Under the pieces are notes generated by a model. That model saw only the letters and a program-made list of their open reading frames with translations. It made no database searches and was not told where the DNA came from. The translations under genes and the position numbers were made by a program. A DNA stretch of 64,000 nt from Azonexus sp. (GTDB lineage Bacteria; Pseudomonadota; Gammaproteobacteria; Burkholderiales; Rhodocyclaceae): contig JAGOAU010000015.1 of the NCBI GenBank assembly GCA_017983755.1, positions 1 through 64,000 on the forward strand, read 5' to 3'. Below, one piece after another: positions 51,979 through 60,034 of this stretch (its first letter is position 1; each line of letters opens with the position of its first letter).

Positions 51979-52018
51979 GAACGCTGAAAGGATTGTGCCA
52001 TCTTGAATATCAGCGTTC
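51979..52018 (-). promoter_or_regulatory. Inverted repeat between the two nos cytochrome genes
   Basis: GAACGCTGA (51979-51987) and TCAGCGTTC (52010-52018), perfect 9-bp arms with a 22-nt loop. A second GC-rich stem (GCCGGC twice) lies near 52040. No U-run on the minus strand. Confidence 0.5.
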
Positions 52019-52059
52019 CTTGATGTGTGTCAGAAGCCGGCTTTGCCGGCGTTTTTCGA

Positions 52060-52368
52060 TTACTTGAGCTTCGCTAGGTACTCGGACAGAGCCTTGATTT
52101 CTTCGTCATTAACCAGATGCATGACACCCTTCATGGCGGCGGTCTGGCCGTTGTTGCGGGCGCCGCTCTTGATGTCCTTCATTTGCTGCTCGGTATAAGC
52201 AGCGTTCTGCCCGGCGATCTTCGGATAGTTCGGCATCAGCGGTTTGTCACCCTTGGGCCCGTGGCAGGCGTTGCAGGTCTTTTCGGCGTAGAGCTTGGCA
52301 CCATCCGGGGCGGCGATGGCGGGGGCGGCGACGATCGCGGCAGCGATCAGAGTCATTACAAATTTCAT
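52060..52368 (-). CDS. Small cytochrome c of the nos operon
   Basis: A 102-residue protein with a signal peptide ending PAIAA near 20, and a haem site TCNACH (C32, C35, H36). The axial Met is probably in AAMKGVM near 79-84. It has the size of cytochrome c5/c552 types that donate electrons to denitrification enzymes. It directly follows nosZ, which suggests the immediate donor to CuA. Preceded by AGGAGGG. Confidence 0.9.
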   Translation of the reverse strand: MKFVMTLIAAAIVAAPAIAAPDGAKLYAEKTCNACHGPKGDKPLMPNYPKIAGQNAAYTEQQMKDIKSGARNNGQTAAMKGVMHLVNDEEIKALSEYLAKLK

Positions 52369-52392
52369 GGTTATTCCCTCCTGAAAGTGAAA

Positions 52393-52419
52393 CGGGGAGC
52401 AGATTGACTCCGCTCCCCG
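52393..52419 (-). promoter_or_regulatory. Hairpin between nosZ and the first cytochrome gene
   Basis: CGGGGAGC / GCTCCCCG with an 11-nt loop, followed on the minus strand by TTTCACTTTC. It may let most transcripts stop after nosZ and so keep nosZ mRNA in excess. Confidence 0.6.
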
Positions 52420-52453
52420 AAAATTGCCTTAAGTCAGATCAAGACTATCGGGC

Positions 52454-54748
52454 TTACTTGACCTTCTTGGCGCCGTTCTGCTCAAGGTAGGTCTTGGCAC
52501 GCAGACCGATGTCGGCCGCCTTGACCTGGTATTGCCAGATCTGCTCGGACCACAGGTTGGCCTGGTCCCAGTCCTTCTTGGCGGCAGCGGCGTCAGCCTT
52601 GGCCTTGGCTTCCTTGATCTTGTTGAGCTGGTCGGTTGCGTCGTCGACCATGTTCACCACATCCGGGAAGTCCTTGAAGTTGACACTGGTGATGTAGCCC
52701 ACCACGGAGTCGATGACGGCCTGGGTGTCGGCAACCTTCTTCAGCGTCGCCTTGTAGTCGGCTTCGGTGTAGCTGGCCTTGGCCTCGGCGGAGGTCTTGG
52801 TCGGCTTCCAGCCCTTCGGCTTGACCAGCAGGTAACCCTGCATTTCAAGGTGCAGCGCCGAGCAGAATTCCGTGCAGTAGTACGGATAGACGCCTTCCTT
52901 GTCGGCCTTGAACTTGACGGTGACCGTCTTGCCCGGTTCGACCGATGCGTGGGTGTTGTAGGTCGAGACAGTGAAGCCGTGAGTTTCGTCCTGGGCACGT
53001 TCGAGGTTGGTCAGGTGGACCGTGATTTCGTCGCCAACTTCAGCCTCGATGGTTTCCGGGGTGATGTGCGAACGGATCAAGGTGCCGAAGACTTCGATCT
53101 TGTTGCCCTTCTTGACGGTCTTTTCCTCGCCTGCGCGAACCATGCCGGGGTGCGGCTTGTCAGTGCGGGAGTCAGTGCCGACCTTGTAGCGGACACCCGG
53201 CTTCAGCTTGCTGGCCTCGATACCCACGGCGTAGTGCGGCTCGCCCAGCGGCAGCGGCATGTCGTACAACAGTTGCATCTTGTCGTTCGAAATGTCGATC
53301 AACTGGTGGTTCTGCGGGTGCAGCGGGCCAACCGGCACGAAGCGGTCGATCGCCAGCTTGTTCAGCGCAACCAGGTAGCGGCCCTTCGGATCCATCGTGT
53401 CGCCTTCCATGGTCATCAGGTGACCGATGTTATAGTGCACGGAGATCTTGTCGAGCACCTTGCCTTCGCAGTGGTTCCACTTGACGACCTGCGAATCCAC
53501 GTAGAGCGAGGTGTAGGCGACGCACGGCTTGCTGTCGTACTGGGTGTGCAGCGGGCCGAGGCCGAGCTGGACTTGAGTATGCAGCGCATCCTTCATGCCG
53601 ATCACCGGGATGCCGTACGGATCCTTGGATTCGAACTTGCCGGCCTTGATGGCGGCCTGAATCTTGTCGAAGGAATAGACGGACACGTGGGTGTCGAGCT
53701 TGCCGGCGACGGTGATGAACTTGCCGTCCGGGGTCACGTCGACGCCGTGCGGCGACTTGGGTTCCGGTACCAGGAAGAGGATGCCTTCCTTGATCGAAAC
53801 GTCCATCGGCAGCACGTCGTGGCCGTTGATCTTCTTGGCCTTGCCGGCGGCAACCAGTTCGGCGGCCTTCTTCCAGTTGATCACGTGCAGGTAGTCGGTG
53901 TCCTTGGCGGAGCAGCCGGCTTCATACGGCGGACGGCCTTTTTCGATGCCGCCGACGTAACGCTCGGAACAGAAGGAGTTGGTGAACGACCAGCCGTCGG
54001 ACGGGCCTTTACCAGCGTCGGACAAGTCCTGGCTATAAGGCGGCAGTTCGAGGGAGAAGGACTGCTTCGGATCGAGGCGGCCTTCCTTGCGGTCGAACTT
54101 CCAGTACGTCACGCCGCCGCGATACTTCTCGTTGAACTCTTCGAGCGGATAGAACTTCTTGTTTTCCAGTGGTGCAGCGTACTGGGCGGCTTCGATCACA
54201 TACTCGGTGTTCGGCGTGACGAAGGCGCCGCCGTGTTCGGACTTGTAGATCGGGTTGACGACGATCTGCTTGGTTTCGAAGTCGCGCAGGTCGATCACGG
54301 CGAGGCGCGGATTGGCCTTGTCGTTGATGAACAGGAACTGGCCGTCGTACTTGCCTTGGGTTTCGGAAATGGCCGGGTGGTGCGTATCACCCCAGTTGAT
54401 TTCCTTGCCGTCGATGTTGCCCTGGCGCAGCACGGCCTTGGAGTTTTCGTCGAAGCCGTAACCCTGCCACGGCTCCGGCGTGAACACGCCGATGTACTTG
54501 AGGATGCGCATGGACGGAATGCCATACACGATCATCTGGCCGGACTGGCCGCCAGAAGCGAAGACCACGAACTCGTCGCGTTTGCCGGTCGGGACATAGG
54601 TCTTGGATGCGGCCAGCAGATCCTGCTGGCTCAGGCCACGACGCTTCATCACGTCCTGCAGCGATTCGGCAGACCACGCGTTGGCGGCACCGAACCCGAT
54701 CCCCGCCGCGACGAGCAGCGTGGTGGATTTCACTGCAAATTTTTTCAT
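52454..54748 (-). CDS. nosZ: Nitrous oxide reductase NosZ, clade II (Sec-exported)
   Basis: A 764-residue periplasmic enzyme. A Sec signal (KKFAVKSTTLL, cleavage near WSAES at 26) replaces the Tat signal of clade I. The beta-propeller supplies CuZ histidines, including GDTHHP near 115 and others in EHGG, SPHGVD, LHTQY and GHLMTM. The cupredoxin CuA site is CTEFCSALHLEM near 625 with an earlier His in ETHGF. About 110 extra residues after the CuA domain are Lys/Ala-rich helices; Wolinella has a haem domain in that place. It reduces N2O to N2. The ATG at 54748 follows GGGAG; 54763 is an alternative. Confidence 0.96.
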   Translation of the reverse strand: MKKFAVKSTTLLVAAGIGFGAANAWSAESLQDVMKRRGLSQQDLLAASKTYVPTGKRDEFVVFASGGQSGQMIVYGIPSMRILKYIGVFTPEPWQGYGFDENSKAVLRQGNIDGKEINWGDTHHPAISETQGKYDGQFLFINDKANPRLAVIDLRDFETKQIVVNPIYKSEHGGAFVTPNTEYVIEAAQYAAPLENKKFYPLEEFNEKYRGGVTYWKFDRKEGRLDPKQSFSLELPPYSQDLSDAGKGPSDGWSFTNSFCSERYVGGIEKGRPPYEAGCSAKDTDYLHVINWKKAAELVAAGKAKKINGHDVLPMDVSIKEGILFLVPEPKSPHGVDVTPDGKFITVAGKLDTHVSVYSFDKIQAAIKAGKFESKDPYGIPVIGMKDALHTQVQLGLGPLHTQYDSKPCVAYTSLYVDSQVVKWNHCEGKVLDKISVHYNIGHLMTMEGDTMDPKGRYLVALNKLAIDRFVPVGPLHPQNHQLIDISNDKMQLLYDMPLPLGEPHYAVGIEASKLKPGVRYKVGTDSRTDKPHPGMVRAGEEKTVKKGNKIEVFGTLIRSHITPETIEAEVGDEITVHLTNLERAQDETHGFTVSTYNTHASVEPGKTVTVKFKADKEGVYPYYCTEFCSALHLEMQGYLLVKPKGWKPTKTSAEAKASYTEADYKATLKKVADTQAVIDSVVGYITSVNFKDFPDVVNMVDDATDQLNKIKEAKAKADAAAAKKDWDQANLWSEQIWQYQVKAADIGLRAKTYLEQNGAKKVK

Positions 54749-54836
54749 CTCGATTTCTCCCATGAAAACAAGAAGTAGAACTTCCTACCCTCCATCGCCA
54801 CATGCGGCATGAAGCCACTGCGACAATTTGCCGCAC

Positions 54837-54878
54837 ACTGTATGCTCCTCCCCGTGCTAAAAAATTGATCTTTGCTAA
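54837..54878 (-). promoter_or_regulatory. Candidate nosZ promoter with FNR-like half-site
   Basis: On the minus strand TTAGCAAAGATCAA (54865-54878) has one good half (ATCAA). A -10-like TACAGT (54837-54842) is spaced so that the box would be centred at -41.5. The first half-site is poor, so the call is tentative. Confidence 0.4.
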
Positions 54879-54943
54879 TTCCATTTCCGCTTCATGCAGG
54901 AAAATGCAGCATCCCCGCCGGCCATTGGGCCAGGAACAGACTG

Positions 54944-55414
54944 GTGAACAAGAAAATACTGATAGACGTGATCGGCTTGCTGCTGATCGCGCTGGTGGTT
55001 GTCGTTGGCTACAAGCTCTCGCCCTTGCTGCTGCCCAAGGCGGATGTCACGGTGCAGCCCGACCCCGCCTGCGACCTCAATCATGCCGCCTGCCGGGTGG
55101 CGCTGCCGGAGAGGGGGCAGCTCGAACTGCGCATGAACCCGCGCCCGATTCCGATGGTCAAGCCATTTCAGGTCGAAGTGAAGCTCGAAGGCATCAGCGC
55201 CGCGCGCATCGAGGTCGATTTCGCGGGTATTGATATGAACATGGGCCTCAACCGCATCGAACTGGTGGCTGGAGCGGTTGGCGTCCACGCCGGCGAGGCC
55301 ACCTTGCCGGTCTGCATCACCGGCCAGATGGACTGGCAGGCCACGGTGCTGGTCGAAACCGGCAGCCAGCGCATCGCCGTTCCCTTCCGTTTCGCTTCTG
55401 TTCCCCACGGATAA
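54944..55414 (+). CDS. Membrane-anchored periplasmic protein, possible FixH-like copper factor
   Basis: A 156-residue protein with one N-terminal membrane helix (about 5-24) and a periplasmic beta-rich domain. The Met-containing turn IDMNMGLNR near 92 and cysteines in DPACDLNHAAC and PVCITG could bind copper or form disulfides. The fold pattern recalls FixH-like domains, but I am not sure. The GTG at 54944 is chosen as it gives a short N-terminus before the helix; an ATG at 54872 would add 24 unlikely residues. It lies 3 bp before SCO and divergent from nosZ. Confidence 0.7.
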   Translation: MNKKILIDVIGLLLIALVVVVGYKLSPLLLPKADVTVQPDPACDLNHAACRVALPERGQLELRMNPRPIPMVKPFQVEVKLEGISAARIEVDFAGIDMNMGLNRIELVAGAVGVHAGEATLPVCITGQMDWQATVLVETGSQRIAVPFRFASVPHG

Positions 55415-55417
55415 CGC

Positions 55418-56020
55418 ATGTCGCAACGAATCCTGCTCGCTGTCGCCGTCCTGCTCGCCGCGCTGGTGCTCGGCCTGGCTTTCTTCTGGCAACCGGAAAT
55501 GCCGGAGCGCCCGCTGCCGATGGCCGCGGCGCCGGCCGGCGGCGATTTCACGCTGCAGTCCGCCGGCGGCCCGGTGGCGCTGCAGGATTTTCGCGGCAAA
55601 CTGGTGCTCGTCTATTTCGGCTACACGTATTGTCCCGACATCTGCCCGACCGCGCTGGCGGCGACGGCCGAAGGCCTCAAGCTGCTGACCCCGGAAGAAC
55701 TGGCGCGGGTGGCGGTGATCTTCATCTCGGTCGATCCGGAGCGCGACACGCCGGCCCGCCTGAGGGAATATGCGGAATTCTTCCATCCGGCCATCGTTGG
55801 CGTCACCGGCACGGCGGACGAACTGGCGGGCATCGCCCGCCGCTACGGCGTGTTTTTTGCCCGCCAGCCGGTCGAGACTGCGGGCGGTGGCTATGTCGTC
55901 GATCACACCTCGGATACCTATGTCGTAGGCACCGACGGCAAGCTGGTCGGCAAGATCGCCCACGCCGCACCACCCGAGCAGGTGGCCGCAGAAATTCGCA
56001 AACGCTTGACCAAACCCTGA
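55418..56020 (+). CDS. SCO1/SenC copper chaperone
   Basis: A 200-residue protein anchored by an N-terminal helix (5-23). The thioredoxin-like SCO domain has CPDIC (C72, C76) and the distal His in VDHTSDTYVV near 164, the three copper ligands. SCO proteins deliver copper to CuA sites of oxidases and have been linked to NosZ CuA. In Rhodobacter senC adjoins regA and regB; here regBA lies 1 kb away. It is followed by PCuAC after 14 bp. Confidence 0.92.
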   Translation: MSQRILLAVAVLLAALVLGLAFFWQPEMPERPLPMAAAPAGGDFTLQSAGGPVALQDFRGKLVLVYFGYTYCPDICPTALAATAEGLKLLTPEELARVAVIFISVDPERDTPARLREYAEFFHPAIVGVTGTADELAGIARRYGVFFARQPVETAGGGYVVDHTSDTYVVGTDGKLVGKIAHAAPPEQVAAEIRKRLTKP

Positions 56021-56034
56021 AGGAGAAATTGCTC

Positions 56035-56496
56035 ATGAAACAACTATCGCTGCTCGCCGCCGGCCTGCTGTTTTCCGCTGGTGTACTCGCCGGTGCCGCC
56101 GACAATGTCGCGGTGCAGGATCCCTATGTCCGCCTGGCACCGCCGAATGCGCCGGCCACCGGCGCCTTCATGGTCATCAAGAACAACGGCGACAAGGATG
56201 TGAAGGTGCTCAAGGCCGACAACCCGGCTTCCAAGGTGACCGAACTGCACACCCACATCAACGACGGCGGCGTCATGAAGATGCGCCCGGTGCCGGCCAT
56301 CGACATCAAGGCGAAGGGCGAGGCGGTGTTGAAGCCGGGCAGCCTGCACGTCATGCTGATCGACCTCAAGGCGCCGATGAAGGAGGGCGATTCGGTGCCC
56401 ATCACGCTGACTTTCGACGACGGCAGCAGCAAGACCGTCGACGCCAAGGTAGTGCGGCCCATGCCGGCGCCGCCGATGGAGCACAAGCAGCACTGA
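56035..56496 (+). CDS. PCu(A)C periplasmic copper chaperone
   Basis: A 153-residue protein with a signal peptide ending GVLAGAA near 22. The copper(I) site uses the conserved His/Met set in ELHTHI, MKMRPV and LHVML. The C-terminal MEHKQH adds a Met/His tail. PCuAC passes copper to SCO or directly to CuA. Its place after SCO and opposite nosZ argues for supply of the NosZ CuA centre, oxidases or both. A dispersed repeat follows its stop codon. Confidence 0.92.
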   Translation: MKQLSLLAAGLLFSAGVLAGAADNVAVQDPYVRLAPPNAPATGAFMVIKNNGDKDVKVLKADNPASKVTELHTHINDGGVMKMRPVPAIDIKAKGEAVLKPGSLHVMLIDLKAPMKEGDSVPITLTFDDGSSKTVDAKVVRPMPAPPMEHKQH

Positions 56497-56530
56497 TTTT
56501 CATGCTTTTTCCGGTGTCGGCCGCAACAGG
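56497..56530 (-). repeat. Dispersed GTCGAC-core repeat, copy 10
   Basis: On the minus strand CCTGTTGCGGCCGACACCGG then AAAAAGCATGAAAA. The core is GCCGAC. It begins at the base after the PCuAC stop codon. Confidence 0.65.
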
Positions 56531-56683
56531 TGTGCGGCCGGCACCGGCGCGCCTGCCGCAACTGTGGCTGCCTCGGATTCGCAGGGTACAAGGCGATTTG
56601 ATGCAGGTCGTGAATTCATTCACGGACAGTCCTGCAGCGAATTGGCATCATGACGCCAACGACTTCAGGAAAGGTCACGGATC

Positions 56684-56878
56684 ATGACAAACACTTCGCG
56701 CAAATCAACTGCTTCATATCAGGGCGCCTACCCGGGCAGCGATGTACACGATGGTGGCGGCGACCGCCTCGGAACAGGTTTCGACCTGCGCGAGACACTG
56801 GGCGATACCAAGGTTCGCGAAACCAGCTTTGCCGAGTTTCTGGCGGAGCTCAAGAAGGCTGGCAAGCAGGTCGGCTGA
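56684..56878 (+). CDS. Small hypothetical protein
   Basis: A 64-residue soluble protein, rich in Gly/Ser/Asp at the start with a C-terminal helix (FAEFLAELKKAGKQVG). AGGAAAGG precedes the ATG at fair spacing. No family recognised. The frame is GC-rich with a normal codon pattern. An alternative short frame overlaps, so confidence is moderate. Confidence 0.45.
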   Translation: MTNTSRKSTASYQGAYPGSDVHDGGGDRLGTGFDLRETLGDTKVRETSFAEFLAELKKAGKQVG

Positions 56879-56971
56879 ACAGTACGCCACATCGTTTTCC
56901 TGTAACGCCTGCGGGGCGGCCGGTTATCCGGCCTGATGACCTTTCCATACCAACCGCAGGCAAGCCCGGTG

Positions 56972-57505
56972 TCAGGTTTTGACCGGGCGTTTTGACAACT
57001 TCCTTTGCAGGGTACGACGGTGCATCTTGAGCGCGCGCGCGGTCGCCGAGATGTTGCCGTCGTTTTCATTGAGCACGCGCTGGATGTGCTCCCATTCGAG
57101 CCGGTCGACCGACAGCGGTTCGTCGGAGGCCGGGAGGTCGAAGTCCGGCCCCTCGTCATGCTCGAAGGCGCTGAGAATCGCCTCGATTTCCACCGGTTTG
57201 GCGAGGTACTGGACTGCGCCCAGCTTGATCGCGTCCACCGCGGTGGCGATGCTGGCGTAGCCGGTCAGCACGACGATGCGGCAATCAGCGTTGATCGCCA
57301 GCAGTTCCGGGATCAGCGCCAGGCCTGAACTGCCGTTGAGGTTGAGATCGAGCACGACGCGGCCGGGGATAATCTCCCTTGCCAGCGCCAATGCCGCAGC
57401 AGGGTCGCCGGCGCCGCGTGCCGGCTGGCCGCGGCGTTCCAGAGTGCGCACCAGAATGGCGTTGAAACCGGGGTCGTCGTCGATGATCAGGGTCGGTTCG
57501 GGCAT
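56972..57505 (-). CDS. regA: Redox response regulator RegA/PrrA
   Basis: A 177-residue regulator of the RegA/PrrA/ActR family, of usual length (about 180). The receiver has the acidic pocket IIDDDPG, phospho-Asp53 (LDLNLNG) and YLAKPVE. A short linker leads to a Fis-type helix-turn-helix (ISATARALKMHRRTLQRKL, 152-170) that is almost invariant in the family. It controls respiration, denitrification and carbon fixation genes by redox state. It overlaps regB by 1 bp. Confidence 0.93.
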   Translation of the reverse strand: MPEPTLIIDDDPGFNAILVRTLERRGQPARGAGDPAAALALAREIIPGRVVLDLNLNGSSGLALIPELLAINADCRIVVLTGYASIATAVDAIKLGAVQYLAKPVEIEAILSAFEHDEGPDFDLPASDEPLSVDRLEWEHIQRVLNENDGNISATARALKMHRRTLQRKLSKRPVKT

Positions 57506-58761
57506 CAGGTTCTCGCGGTCAGTTCGAGGCGGGCGAGGGCACCGCCTTCGGGCGGGTTGAGGAGCGACAGGCGGCCGCCGATCTGTTCGATCGCCGAGCG
57601 TGTCAGCAACAGGCCGATCCCGCTGCCATGCTCGTGCGCCGGAAAGGGGGTCTGGCCGCCCTGTTGGAGGACGGCCGGCGGGAAGCCGGGGCCGTGATCG
57701 TGAACGTCGATGGTAATCTGCCCGTCGCCCCAGCCCAGGCGGATGTCGATGGCGGCCGTCGACGCATTGGCGGCATTGTTCAACAGGTTGAGCAGCGCCT
57801 GTTCGAGGCGCGGGTCATTGGCGATGAGCGGCGCCGGTCGTGCGCCGGTCGCTTGCAGGTGGCTGGCTGCCTGCGGGCGCACGGCGTGCCAGCGCTGGCG
57901 CAGGTTGTCGAGCCAGCGGTCGACGGCCTGTACATCGGTATTTTCGAGACGCTCGGCGCCGGCCCGCCGCGACAGGCCGGTGATGATCTCCTTGCAGACG
58001 CCAATCTGCTGGCGCAAGAGGGCGACGTCTTCGCGCGCGCCGGCCGGCAGTTGCGGGTCGTTGGCCAGTTCGCCGGCGAGCAGGGCCATGGTGCCAAGCG
58101 GCGTGCCCAGTTCGTGCGCTGCGCCGGCAGCCAGCGTACCGATGGCCATGATGCGCTCGTCGCGCAGCGCCTGTTCGCGGGCCGCCGCCAGTTCGGCATC
58201 GCGTTCGCGGATCAGGCGCGTCATGCGGACGACGAACCAGCCGATCATCAATGCCGACACGGCGAAGGTCAGCCACATGCCGAGCAGGTGCAGACGCGTG
58301 GCGCGCGTGGCGTCGCTCAACGGCAGCGGCACGTAATAGACCATCAGTACCGAGTACACCGCGACGGCAATGGCGCCGGTGGCGATCACGCAGCGCACCG
58401 GCAGGGTCAGCGCGGCGACGGCGACCGGTGGCAACAGCAGGGAAACCAGCGGGTTGGTGGCGCCGCCGCTGAAGAAAACCAGGGCACCGAGGGCGGCGAT
58501 GTCGAACAGCAGTTGCGTGAACAATTCGACGGGCGTCGCCGAATCCGCCCCTCGGATACGCCAGTGAACCAGGCCGTTGAACAGGGTGGCCACGCCGATG
58601 ATCGCTAGGAGCGGCGTCTGCGGCAGCGGAATCTCCAGCGCGCCCGGCACCGTCAGGGCCAGAACGGCCATCAGCGCCAGCGCTACCCAGCGCACTGTCA
58701 CCAGGCGGTGCAGATTGGCCAGATGATCGCTGCCGTCGGCGGTGCAGGAGATGAAGGGCAT
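57505..58761 (-). CDS. regB: Redox sensor kinase RegB/PrrB
   Basis: A 418-residue membrane kinase with six helices in the first 180 residues. The quinone-site motif GGATNP (99-104) lies in the membrane part. The H-box is GAAHELGTPLGT with H216, and the redox-active cysteine is C256 in GVCKEII, as in RegB. N-box LLNLLNNAANAS and G-box GSGIGLLLTR follow. It senses quinone redox state and phosphorylates RegA when reduced. It is divergent from the cytochrome c4 gene. Confidence 0.93.
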   Translation of the reverse strand: MPFISCTADGSDHLANLHRLVTVRWVALALMAVLALTVPGALEIPLPQTPLLAIIGVATLFNGLVHWRIRGADSATPVELFTQLLFDIAALGALVFFSGGATNPLVSLLLPPVAVAALTLPVRCVIATGAIAVAVYSVLMVYYVPLPLSDATRATRLHLLGMWLTFAVSALMIGWFVVRMTRLIRERDAELAAAREQALRDERIMAIGTLAAGAAHELGTPLGTMALLAGELANDPQLPAGAREDVALLRQQIGVCKEIITGLSRRAGAERLENTDVQAVDRWLDNLRQRWHAVRPQAASHLQATGARPAPLIANDPRLEQALLNLLNNAANASTAAIDIRLGWGDGQITIDVHDHGPGFPPAVLQQGGQTPFPAHEHGSGIGLLLTRSAIEQIGGRLSLLNPPEGGALARLELTART

Positions 58762-58775
58762 GGGCTGGATTATGC

Positions 58776-58817
58776 GTGATTTGCGTCAATTTTCAGCCGC
58801 CCGCGGCGTGCGACAAT
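58776..58817 (+). promoter_or_regulatory. FNR-like class II promoter of the cytochrome c4 gene
   Basis: GTGATTTGCGTCAA (58776-58789) fits TTGAT-N4-ATCAA with two mismatches. A -10-like GACAAT (58812-58817) implies a start near 58824, with the box centred at -41.5, the classical FNR activating position. Confidence 0.55.
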
Positions 58818-58847
58818 TCGCCGCATCGATACCGGGAGTCGCTTCGC

Positions 58848-59510
58848 ATGGCCTTACGCAGCCTGATCATTTTGCTGGCCGCCGGCTGGTTTGCCACCAA
58901 TCCGGCAGTTGCGGTCGACCTCGAAAAAGGCAAGGAAATCAACGGCACCTGTGCCGCCTGCCATGGCGACCAGGGAGCTGGTGGCAAAAAGGGCGAATAT
59001 CCGCGCATTGCCGGCCAGCGTGTCGGCTACATCGAGAGCCAGCTCAGGAATTTTCGTTCCCGGACGCGGGTGAATATCCCGATGTTCCCCTATACCCAGG
59101 AACGCGAGCTTTCTGACGAAGACATCAAGGACATCTCGGCTTACCTGGCGAAAATCGAACTGGACAGCAAGATGCCGACCTATACCGGCAAGGAGGACGC
59201 GCTGACCAAACTGCTGATGGCCGAGCGGGTGATGATCATCCCGCGCGCCGAAGGCGACCTGGCCAACGGCGAGGCGATCTACCAGAAGAAGTGCGCCACC
59301 TGCCATGGCAAGACGGGCAAGGGACGCGGTATGTTCCCGATGCTGGTCGGCCAGTACACGAACTATCTCAAGCGCCAGGCCGACCTCTACCTCAAGGGCG
59401 ACCGCCCGCACGACGAGGAGGGCGTTGTCGGCGTCCTGAACACCCTCAAGGAGCAGGATATCCAGGACATCCTGGCCTACCTCACCTCGATCCAGGAGCC
59501 CAAGGAATGA
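58848..59510 (+). CDS. Diheme cytochrome c4
   Basis: A 220-residue periplasmic protein with a signal peptide ending NPAVA near 22. Two class I haem domains: CAACH (C35, C38, H39) and CATCH near 142, each with a later Met (NIPMFPY, RGMFPM). Cytochrome c4 carries electrons from bc1 to oxidases or denitrification enzymes. The DNA coding for the mature N-terminus (58906-58936) matches the dispersed repeat. It overlaps the next gene by 4 bp. Confidence 0.92.
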   Translation: MALRSLIILLAAGWFATNPAVAVDLEKGKEINGTCAACHGDQGAGGKKGEYPRIAGQRVGYIESQLRNFRSRTRVNIPMFPYTQERELSDEDIKDISAYLAKIELDSKMPTYTGKEDALTKLLMAERVMIIPRAEGDLANGEAIYQKKCATCHGKTGKGRGMFPMLVGQYTNYLKRQADLYLKGDRPHDEEGVVGVLNTLKEQDIQDILAYLTSIQEPKE

Positions 59511-59842
59511 AACGCCTCTCCGTAGCCTGTATTGCCCTGCTGGCGACTAGCGCTGCCTGGCCGCATGCCCACGCAGGCAAGATCGACGACAGCATGCCCG
59601 ATGCCCAGAAGATCCGTTTCTGCGAACGCGTCCGCGACTTCGCGTTGCAGGCTTACTACGACCGCGAGAAGGGCCGGCCGATGAAGGTTTTCGTCGAAGA
59701 CGGCAGCGACGGCGCGCGCATCACCAACCATGTCATCAAGCGCATCTACGAGGAGCCGCAGATTTCCAGCCCGAAAAAGGCGGAGACTTTCGGCCGTGCG
59801 ACGTGCAACGAGATGATGGGAACCAAAGTAGCGCCGGAATAG
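59507..59842 (+). CDS. Small exported protein, unknown
   Basis: A 111-residue protein with a signal peptide ending PHAHAG near 23. Two cysteines (FCERV near 39 and RATCNEM near 102) may form a disulfide. The rest is charged and helical. Its ATG overlaps the cytochrome c4 stop (ATGA), so a role with that cytochrome is likely, but no family is recognised. Confidence 0.7.
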   Translation: MKRLSVACIALLATSAAWPHAHAGKIDDSMPDAQKIRFCERVRDFALQAYYDREKGRPMKVFVEDGSDGARITNHVIKRIYEEPQISSPKKAETFGRATCNEMMGTKVAPE

Positions 59843-60034
59843 TCGGAAGTCATGACTTGATATCGTAATGATTTGTTACTAATGTAAGACTTGGTACATC
59901 GCTGGTTGCAATCGGCAGCCAGAGATGTTCCGTGCGGTGAGGCATTTCGCGGTTCGTTCGAAAAGTCAGAATTCCGGTTTGGCTCGTGATTTTTCGTGTG
60001 TTTCGTTTCGTGACGATGCGCTTGGTCCACGATT

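Noticed and set aside
52532-54778. A 748-codon open frame antisense to nosZ
   Set aside because: It lies fully across nosZ, has no family motifs, and results from the high-GC codon bias that suppresses stops on the other strand.
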